From: Sulfurisoma sp. | Lineage (GTDB): Bacteria; Pseudomonadota; Gammaproteobacteria; Burkholderiales; Rhodocyclaceae | Reading direction: 5' to 3' | Assembly: GCA_030691075.1 (NCBI GenBank) | Contig: JAUYFI010000085.1 | Span: forward strand, 1-64,000 | Length of the DNA: 64,000 nucleotides | In this document: one piece after another, positions 58,385 through 64,000 of the stretch | Layout of the letters: the number at the start of each line of letters is the position of its first letter | Numbering within the stretch: position 1 is the stretch's first letter | Notes under the pieces: generated by a model | Seen by the model: the letters and a program-made list of their open reading frames with translations, nothing else | What the model was told of the DNA's origin: nothing | Database searches by the model: none | Position numbers and translations under genes: made by a program

Positions 58385-58702
58385 GTGACCGATCACGAAT
58401 TCAATGCCCGGGCGGACGCGATGCTGGCACGCATCGAGGCGGCGCTGGAGGCATGCGACATCGACTTCGATTTCGAGACCAAGCCCGGCGGCGTGCTCGA
58501 ACTCGAGTTCGACAATGGCAGCAAGATCATCATCAATCGGCATTCGGCGGCGCGGGAAATCTGGGTGGCGGCGAAGTCGGGCGGCTATCATTTCCGCCCC
58601 GAGGGCGACACTTGGCGCGGTACGCGCGATGGGGAGGAACTGCTGGCCGCGATCGCGCGCTGCATGAGCGAGCAGAGCGGCGAGCGCGTGACCTTGAGTT
58701 AG
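58385..58702 (+). CDS. cyaY: Frataxin-like iron donor CyaY
   Basis: A 105-residue frataxin that modulates iron-sulfur cluster assembly on IscS. The acidic first helix (EAALEACDIDFDFE), VLELEFDNGSKIIINRH, and the sheet residues EIWVAAKSGGYHF are typical. It starts with GTG, four bases after GGAGG; another GTG two bases earlier runs into a stop. It overlaps the convergent mrcA stop by four bases. Confidence 0.95.
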   Translation: MTDHEFNARADAMLARIEAALEACDIDFDFETKPGGVLELEFDNGSKIIINRHSAAREIWVAAKSGGYHFRPEGDTWRGTRDGEELLAAIARCMSEQSGERVTLS

Positions 58703-61080
58703 TTTTTCCTCGGCTCGACGATCTTCGGCTTGGCGTCCTGCACCGGCGCGGGTGCGGAAGGCGGCTTGACCGGCGCGGGCGCTTCCTCGGCCGGTGGCTC
58801 GGGAATGCTCTCGCGGTAGACGAATTCCGTGCCCGTGCCCTTGCCGCCGGGGTCGTGGGCGGTGACCTGGGTCAGGCCCTCGGGCTTGTCGAGGTACGAC
58901 TCGGGTATTCCGGCCAGCGCTTTTTCCATGTAGCCGATCCACATCGGCAGGGCGGCCGCGCCGCCGGTCTCGCCGTTGCCCAGCCGCCTGGGCTGATCGA
59001 AGCCGATCCAGGCGATACCGACAACGGTGGGCTGGTAGCCGCAGAACCAGGCATCGACGTAGTCATTGGTGGTGCCGGTCTTGCCCGCAATGTCGGTGCG
59101 CTTGAGCGCCTGCGCCGCCTTGGTGGCCGTGCCGCGGCGAACGACGTCGTGCATCATGCTGTCCATCAGCCAGGCGTTGCGGCCGTCGATGACGCGCAGG
59201 TTTTCGTCGCCGGCAACGGATGGCTGCGCCGCGGCCAGCACGTTGCCGCGGTCGTCTACGATCTGCTTGACGATGTAGGGCTCGACCTTGTAGCCGCCGT
59301 TGGCAAACACGGCGTAGCCGGTCAGTTGCTGCCACGGCGTGACCGAGCCGGCGCCGAGCGCCATGGTCAGGTAGGGCGGGTGCTTGTCGGCGTCGAAACC
59401 GAAGCGGGCGGCATAGTCCTGGGCGTAGTGCGTGCCGATGGCGCGCAGCAGGCGGATCGAGACCATGTTTTTGGACTTGGCCAGTGCCGTGCGCAATGAC
59501 ATCGGCCCTTCGTACTTGCCGTCATAGTTCTTCGGCTCCCAGGCCTGGGAGCCGGTCTCCTCGGCGGAAATCGAGATGGGTTCGTCGGCGATGATCGAGG
59601 CCGGCGTGTAGCCCTTTTCGAGCGCGGCGGAATAGATGAAGGGCTTGAAGCTCGAGCCGGGCTGGCGCCATGCCTGCGTCACGTGGTTGAACTTGTTGCG
59701 GCCGAAATCGAAGCCGCCGACGAGGGCGCGGATGGCGCCGTCGACCGGGCTGGCCGCGACGAAGGCGGCCTCGACCTCGGGCAGCTGGACGACCTGCCAG
59801 GCACCTTTTTCATCTTTGTTGACCCGGATGATGGCGCCCCGCCGCAGGCGCTTGTTGGCGGGCGCCTTGTCGTCGATCATGCGCGCGGCGAACTTGAGGC
59901 CGTCGCCGGAGACTCTCAGCAGTTCGCCGCCGCGCAGGTAGGCGCGAACTTCCTTCGGGCTTGCGGCGAGTACCAGGGCAGGGCGGAGATCGTCGGCGTC
60001 ATCGAAGTCCTGCAGAAGATCCTCGATGTCCTCGTCCTGGTCGGACTGGATACCGGCCATGTCGGCATAGGCCTCGGCACCGCGGTAGCCATGACGACGG
60101 TCATAGTCCATCACGCCACGGCGCAATGCCGCATAGGCAGCCTGCTGGTCGGCCTTGGTGATGGTGGTGATCACGCGCAGGCCGTGGCTGTAGGCCTCCT
60201 CGGGAAAGCGCTCGACGACCATCTGCCGCGCCATCTCGGCGACGTGGTCGGCGGGCACGCCGAAGTCGTTGACGTCGCGCTTGACGTGGAGAGTCTCCTG
60301 CTGTGCCGTCTTCCAGATGGCATCGGTGAGATAGTCGAGATCGTGCATCCGCCGCAGCACGTAGAGCTGGCGCAGCCGGGCGCGCTTGGGGTTGGCCACG
60401 GGATTGAAGGCCGAGGGCGCCTTGGGCAGGCCCGCCAGCATGGCCGCCTCGGCGACCGTCAGACTGGCGAGCGGCTTGCCGAAATAAATCTGCGAAGCCG
60501 CCGAGAAGCCGTAGGCGCGCTGACCGAGGTATATCTGATTGATATAAAGCTCGAGTATTTCGTCCTTTGTCAGGTTGTTCTCGATTTTGAACGCGAGCAA
60601 GGCCTCGTAGAGTTTGCGCGTCAGGGTCTTCTCGGTCGAAAGGAAGAAGTTGCGCGCCACCTGCATCGTGATGGTCGAGGCGCCCTGCCGCTTGCCACCG
60701 CTGACAAAATTGGAATACGCCGCGCGCAGGACACCGATGGTATCGATACCGGGATGCTGATAGAAGCGTTCGTCCTCCGCCGCCAGAATGGCCTGCTTCA
60801 TCACCGGGGGAACGTCCTGGATGCGCACGAAATTGCGCCGTTCCTCGCCGAATTCGCCGATCATGTGGCCGTCGGCGGTGTAGATGCGCAAGGGGATGCG
60901 GGGGCGGTAGTCGGTCAGCACCTCGAGCGAGGGCAGTTGCGGATAGGCGAGGATGAGAACGATGCCCGCCAGCGACAGGGTGATGAAGATCAGGCCCAGC
61001 AGCGCAAGCAGCGGGTAAACCACCCAGCGCAGCGGTGCCGGCATGGGAGGGAACGGTGGTAACCGAGGGGGAAGCATCAT
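58699..61080 (-). CDS. mrcA: Penicillin-binding protein 1A
   Basis: A 793-residue bifunctional peptidoglycan synthase. One N-terminal membrane helix (LRWVVYPLLALLGLIFITLS) precedes the glycosyltransferase domain with the catalytic EDERFYQHPGIDTIG, STITMQVARNFFL and LELYINQIYLGQ. An OB-like insert follows. The transpeptidase has PGSSFKPF (catalytic serine near residue 475), SKN-type KSKNMVSIRL and IAGKTGTTNDYVDAW. The tail is Pro/Ala-rich. It is divergent from pilMNOP, as is usual. Confidence 0.97.
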   Translation of the reverse strand: MMLPPRLPPFPPMPAPLRWVVYPLLALLGLIFITLSLAGIVLILAYPQLPSLEVLTDYRPRIPLRIYTADGHMIGEFGEERRNFVRIQDVPPVMKQAILAAEDERFYQHPGIDTIGVLRAAYSNFVSGGKRQGASTITMQVARNFFLSTEKTLTRKLYEALLAFKIENNLTKDEILELYINQIYLGQRAYGFSAASQIYFGKPLASLTVAEAAMLAGLPKAPSAFNPVANPKRARLRQLYVLRRMHDLDYLTDAIWKTAQQETLHVKRDVNDFGVPADHVAEMARQMVVERFPEEAYSHGLRVITTITKADQQAAYAALRRGVMDYDRRHGYRGAEAYADMAGIQSDQDEDIEDLLQDFDDADDLRPALVLAASPKEVRAYLRGGELLRVSGDGLKFAARMIDDKAPANKRLRRGAIIRVNKDEKGAWQVVQLPEVEAAFVAASPVDGAIRALVGGFDFGRNKFNHVTQAWRQPGSSFKPFIYSAALEKGYTPASIIADEPISISAEETGSQAWEPKNYDGKYEGPMSLRTALAKSKNMVSIRLLRAIGTHYAQDYAARFGFDADKHPPYLTMALGAGSVTPWQQLTGYAVFANGGYKVEPYIVKQIVDDRGNVLAAAQPSVAGDENLRVIDGRNAWLMDSMMHDVVRRGTATKAAQALKRTDIAGKTGTTNDYVDAWFCGYQPTVVGIAWIGFDQPRRLGNGETGGAAALPMWIGYMEKALAGIPESYLDKPEGLTQVTAHDPGGKGTGTEFVYRESIPEPPAEEAPAPVKPPSAPAPVQDAKPKIVEPRKN

Positions 61081-61090
61081 GGGGTGCCAA

Positions 61091-61096
61091 ATTATA
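61091..61096 (-). promoter_or_regulatory. Possible mrcA -10 box
   Basis: TATAAT on the minus strand lies only 10 bases before the mrcA ATG, which would give a very short leader. No ribosome site is visible before this ATG or the next ones, so leaderless translation or a different start is possible. Confidence 0.3.
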
Positions 61097-61144
61097 GCTG
61101 TGCCGGCGGAAAGGCCTCCCGGAAAGTCGTCTCAAAGATTTTGC

Positions 61145-61173
61145 TTTACAGCCGTTATAGTTGCTGCTAGCAT
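61145..61173 (+). promoter_or_regulatory. Probable pilM operon promoter
   Basis: TTTACA, a 17-base spacer and TAGCAT fit a sigma-70 promoter 55 bases before the pilM start. The region between mrcA and pilM is the most AT-rich gap in this part of the window. Confidence 0.45.
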
Positions 61174-61228
61174 CTAAAGTAGATTATCCATAGTTGTCCT
61201 AACCTCAAGTTAAAAAAGGGAAAAGTTC

Positions 61229-62308
61229 TTGCAGATCGACCTCTCGATCTTCAACCCCAAGGCGCGACCCCTGATCGGACTGGATGTCAGTTCGTCGTCA
61301 GTGAAGATGGTCGAGCTGGCCGATGCCGGCAAGGGTGAGTGGCGCGTCGAGCGCTATGCAATCGAGCCGCTGCCCAGGGATGCAGTGGTTGACGGCAATA
61401 TCGCCAACATGGATGCGACCAGCGAAGCCATACGCCGCTGCTGGCAGCGCCTGGGGACTTCGACAAAGTATGTCGCGATGGCGCTGCCGACCGCGGCGGC
61501 GATCACCAAGAAGATTATTCTGCCCGGCAATCTGCGAGAGGCCGAGATGGAAGTGCAGGTCGAGTCGGAGGCCAATCAGTACATTCCCTTCGCGCTGGAG
61601 GAGGTGAACCTCGATTTCCGGGTGATCGGACCGGCGCCCTCAAGCCCCGATGAAGTCGAGGTGCTGATCGCGGCGTCGCGCAAGGAAAAGGTCGAGGATC
61701 GCGTGGCCTGTGCCGAGAGCGCGGAGTTGAAGCCCGTCGTCATGGATATCGAGGCCTATGCGGCCCAGGCGGCCTATGAGCTGGTTGTGGCGCAGTTGCC
61801 GGGGGGCGGCAAGGATCAAAATATCGCGCTGGTCGATATTGGCGCCAACGCGATGAAAGTCACGATCATGCGCGAGGATCAGCCGATCTACACGCGGGAG
61901 CAGGCTTTTGGCGGGGGACTGCTGACGCAGGACATCATGCGGGCCTATGGCATGAGCGCGGACGAGGCCGAGAACCTCAAGCGCTCGGGCGCGGGGCCGG
62001 ACAACTACCAGGCGGAACTACTCCAACCCTTCCTCGAGAATCTGGCGCTCGAGGTTTCGCGGGCATTGCAGTTCTTCTTTAGCTCGACGCAACATAGCGA
62101 AGTCCAACAGATTGTGCTGTCGGGGGGGTGTGCCACTACTCCGGGAATCGACGAGATCGTCGGTACCCGCACCGAGATCAATGCCATCGTGGCCAATCCA
62201 TTTGCGGGAATGACGCCCTCGCCGCGAATTCGGGCCAAGCAACTCGCGGCCGATGCTCCATCCCTGATGGTGGCTTGCGGACTCGCGCTGCGGAGGTTCG
62301 ATCAGTGA
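61229..62308 (+). CDS. pilM: Type IV pilus assembly protein PilM
   Basis: A 359-residue actin-like ATPase on the inner face of the membrane. PLIGLDVSSSSVKMVELAD and IALVDIGANAMKVTIM are the phosphate-binding loops and QQIVLSGGCATTPGID the adenosine motif. It starts with TTG behind AAAAAAGGGAAAAG. It binds the cytoplasmic tip of PilN, the next gene, whose GTG overlaps its stop. Confidence 0.96.
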   Translation: MQIDLSIFNPKARPLIGLDVSSSSVKMVELADAGKGEWRVERYAIEPLPRDAVVDGNIANMDATSEAIRRCWQRLGTSTKYVAMALPTAAAITKKIILPGNLREAEMEVQVESEANQYIPFALEEVNLDFRVIGPAPSSPDEVEVLIAASRKEKVEDRVACAESAELKPVVMDIEAYAAQAAYELVVAQLPGGGKDQNIALVDIGANAMKVTIMREDQPIYTREQAFGGGLLTQDIMRAYGMSADEAENLKRSGAGPDNYQAELLQPFLENLALEVSRALQFFFSSTQHSEVQQIVLSGGCATTPGIDEIVGTRTEINAIVANPFAGMTPSPRIRAKQLAADAPSLMVACGLALRRFDQ

Positions 62309-62892
62309 TCCGCGTCAACCTGCTCCCCCATCGCGAAGAAAAGCGCAAGGCGCGGCGCACACAGTTCTACGCGATGTCCGGCATGGTGGTCGTGCTGGCG
62401 GCCTTGATCTGGCTCTTTGGTTTTCTCACCATCGGTCGCTGGATCGGGACGCAGGACGAGAAGAATGAATTCCTCAAGAAGGAAATCGAAGTTCTTGACA
62501 AAGACATCGCCGAGATCAAGCGCCTGAAGGAGCAAACCGAGACGATGTTGGCGCGCAACCGCGTAATCGAGTCGCTCCAGGCGACACGTTCCGAGGCGGT
62601 ACACCTATTCACCGAACTTGCCCGGCAGGTGCCGGAAGGGATTTACCTCCGCAGCGTCAAGCAGACAGGGCGAAAAATTGCACTCAATGGATTCGCCCAG
62701 GCGAATGCACGAGTTTCAGAGTTGATGCAGAAGCTTGATGCGTCTCCGTTGCTCGAGCGTCCGGTCCTCATTGAAATAAGGTCGGCGGCGGTAGGCGGAA
62801 GACGCCTGAGCGAATTCAACCTGACTATCGATATTACGCAGCAGACGGCGACAACCGACAAGAAGGATGTCAAGGCTGGAGTCAAGTCGTGA
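62305..62892 (+). CDS. pilN: Type IV pilus assembly protein PilN
   Basis: A 195-residue bitopic protein. It begins IRVNLLPHREEKRKARRTQF, the PilM-binding motif, followed by one membrane helix (VVVLAALIWLFGFLTIG), a coiled coil and a periplasmic ferredoxin-like domain. GTG start in a GTGA overlap with pilM. Confidence 0.95.
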   Translation: MIRVNLLPHREEKRKARRTQFYAMSGMVVVLAALIWLFGFLTIGRWIGTQDEKNEFLKKEIEVLDKDIAEIKRLKEQTETMLARNRVIESLQATRSEAVHLFTELARQVPEGIYLRSVKQTGRKIALNGFAQANARVSELMQKLDASPLLERPVLIEIRSAAVGGRRLSEFNLTIDITQQTATTDKKDVKAGVKS

Positions 62893-63566
62893 AAAAGATT
62901 TCCGCTCCGAAAATTGCGCTCAAGGTGCCCAAGGTCGATTTCCAAGCCTTGGCGAGCGACTTCAAGACTCTGGATCCAAAGGATCCCGGTCTTTGGCCGA
63001 TCGCACCGAAAGTGGTTATTTTGACCGGTCTCTTCGTTGGTCTTCTGGCGGCCGAGGCCTGGTTTGGTTGGCGTGCCCAGTATGAAGAACTCGAGCAGAA
63101 GCAGAAGCAGGAGCAGAGTCTCAAGGATGATTGGCTAGGCAAGAAAAAGCAAGCGGTGAATCTGGATGCCCACCGCAAGCAATTGGCCGAAATAGACCAG
63201 AAGTTCGGCGCACTGCTCAAGCAACTCCCGAACAAGACGGAAATGGAGTCGCTGCTCATCGACATCAACCAGGCGGGCTTGGGTCGTGGCCTGCAGTTCG
63301 AGATATTCAGACCCGGCGGCGAATCGCGTCGTGACTTCTATGCCGAACTGCCCGTTTCGCTGAAACTGACCGGGAACTACCATGATCTTGGCGCTTTTGC
63401 CGGTGACATCGCCCGGCTATCGCGCATCGTGACCCTCAACGAAATCAGTCTCGTGCCAGGGAAGGATAATGTCATGACCATGGATACCGTGGCGAAGACC
63501 TTCCGTTATCTCGATGAGCAAGAACTCGCAGCAGTGAAAAAAGCTCAGCAGGGAGCGAAGAAATGA
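62889..63566 (+). CDS. pilO: Type IV pilus assembly protein PilO
   Basis: A 225-residue bitopic protein: a cytoplasmic tail, one membrane helix (VVILTGLFVGLLAAEAWFGW), a Lys/Glu/Gln coiled coil and a periplasmic domain with LPNKTEMESLLIDINQAGLG and VSLKLTGNYHDLGAFAGDIA. It dimerises with PilN in the alignment complex. GTG start overlapping pilN. Confidence 0.95.
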   Translation: MKKISAPKIALKVPKVDFQALASDFKTLDPKDPGLWPIAPKVVILTGLFVGLLAAEAWFGWRAQYEELEQKQKQEQSLKDDWLGKKKQAVNLDAHRKQLAEIDQKFGALLKQLPNKTEMESLLIDINQAGLGRGLQFEIFRPGGESRRDFYAELPVSLKLTGNYHDLGAFAGDIARLSRIVTLNEISLVPGKDNVMTMDTVAKTFRYLDEQELAAVKKAQQGAKK

Positions 63567-64000
63567 CATGGCTTTCGCGCCTTCTCCTGCTTGCCAGCCT
63601 TCTCCTGCTTGCCGCTTGTGCCGCCGAGGAGTATCAGGACATCAAGGAGTGGATGCGTGAGTCCTCCGCGGACATGAAAGGCAATGTTCCTCCCCTGCCC
63701 GAGTTGAAGGCTTTCCCCGTGGTGGCCTATGATGGCAGCACTTTGGTGGACCCTTTTAGTGGCAACAAGGTCGTCCCTGAGCGTAGCATGGCGGCCGGGG
63801 GAAAGACTCCCGATTTCGATCGACCAAAAGAGCCGTTGGAGGCTTACCCGCTTGAGTCGCTCAAGCTTGCCGGAATCATCCTCCCGGGTGTCGGCAACAC
63901 CAAGACGGCTTATGCCCTGATCCGCTCGAATGACGGACTTAGCTATGTCGTGGTGGGCTCCCATCTCGGCCAGAACTTCGGCGTAGTGACGGCCATTACC
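63563..64000 (+). CDS. pilP: Type IV pilus assembly lipoprotein PilP (partial)
   Basis: The gene runs off the window after 146 codons. The signal peptide and lipobox are LLLLASLLLLAAC. The disordered linker (VPPLPELKAFPVVAYDGSTL, DPFSGNKV) binds PilNO, and the start of the beta-sandwich that contacts secretin PilQ is visible (YPLESLKLAGII). ATG overlaps the pilO stop. pilQ should follow beyond the window. Confidence 0.93.
   Translation, partial: MTWLSRLLLLASLLLLAACAAEEYQDIKEWMRESSADMKGNVPPLPELKAFPVVAYDGSTLVDPFSGNKVVPERSMAAGGKTPDFDRPKEPLEAYPLESLKLAGIILPGVGNTKTAYALIRSNDGLSYVVVGSHLGQNFGVVTAIT

Overview
The window is a GC-rich, densely packed bacterial chromosome segment. Its gene neighbourhoods point to a betaproteobacterium, most plausibly a relative of Rhodocyclales/Sterolibacteriaceae, although this rests on synteny and protein style, not on a rRNA or marker search. 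Telling neighbourhoods are gpmA-envC-ctpA-moeB, argH next to an AlgZ/AlgR pair, hslV-hslU, lptM-lysA beside cyaY, and mrcA divergent from pilMNOP. No rRNA, tRNA or CRISPR array was seen.

Layout. 0.5-7 kb: glgP, a WbuC-like cupin and dnaE on the minus strand. 7-12 kb: bacteriohemerythrin, a pirin/LysR divergon, a diguanylate cyclase, a ParA-like ATPase and a quinone oxidoreductase. 12-16.8 kb: a minus-strand run gpmA-envC-ctpA-hypothetical-moeB (cell-wall splitting and proteolysis). 16.8-20 kb: an ArsR-family repressor with the cysteine pair of persulfide sensors, then a membrane rhodanese, glutaredoxin, secB, an SH3 protein and gpsA. 20-31.8 kb is the most accessory part: an MSHA-type pilus ATPase with a c-di-GMP-binding N-terminus, platform protein and three pilin-like proteins, followed by a methyltransferase, a TPR/O-GlcNAc-transferase-like protein, a decayed IS630-type transposase and a large secreted PKD protein ending in two copies of an unrecognised domain. 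32-35.6 kb: hemA-prfA-prmC-grxD. 35.7-42.4 kb: a fructosamine-kinase-like gene without a visible N-terminus, two tandem Ser/Thr kinases with cyclic-nucleotide-binding domains, argH, and a LytS/AlgR two-component system. 42.5-49.3 kb: a TPR protein, lolB, ispE, a duplicated STAS-like protein, hslVU and a copper chaperone. 49.3-52.6 kb: a NhaR-like regulator, a wrecked htpX, a BI-1 family protein and TerC. 52.7-64 kb: an RND efflux pair, lysA, lptM, cyaY, mrcA and the start of pilMNOP.

The most unusual signal is not a gene. A 27-bp sequence (arm GCCGTCCC followed by core GCCAGCGCCGACTTTTTGC) recurs about ten times, in both orientations, mostly inside unrelated genes. Depending on strand and frame it encodes KVGAG-TA, PASADFL or QRRLF peptides. 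Two copies are split at the same point by a 26-29 bp spacer. From remembered homologues, several copies lie in variable loops without lengthening the protein, which recalls DNA-uptake sequences or in-frame palindromic elements. A second family of GC-rich hairpin (REP-like) repeats abuts or supplies coding sequence of gpsA, lolB and the RND adaptor.

Functionally, surface attachment and c-di-GMP recur (diguanylate cyclase, MshE with MshEN domain, AlgZ/AlgR, type IV pili). Redox and sulfur handling form a second theme (persulfide-type regulator, rhodanese, two glutaredoxins, pirin, bacteriohemerythrin).
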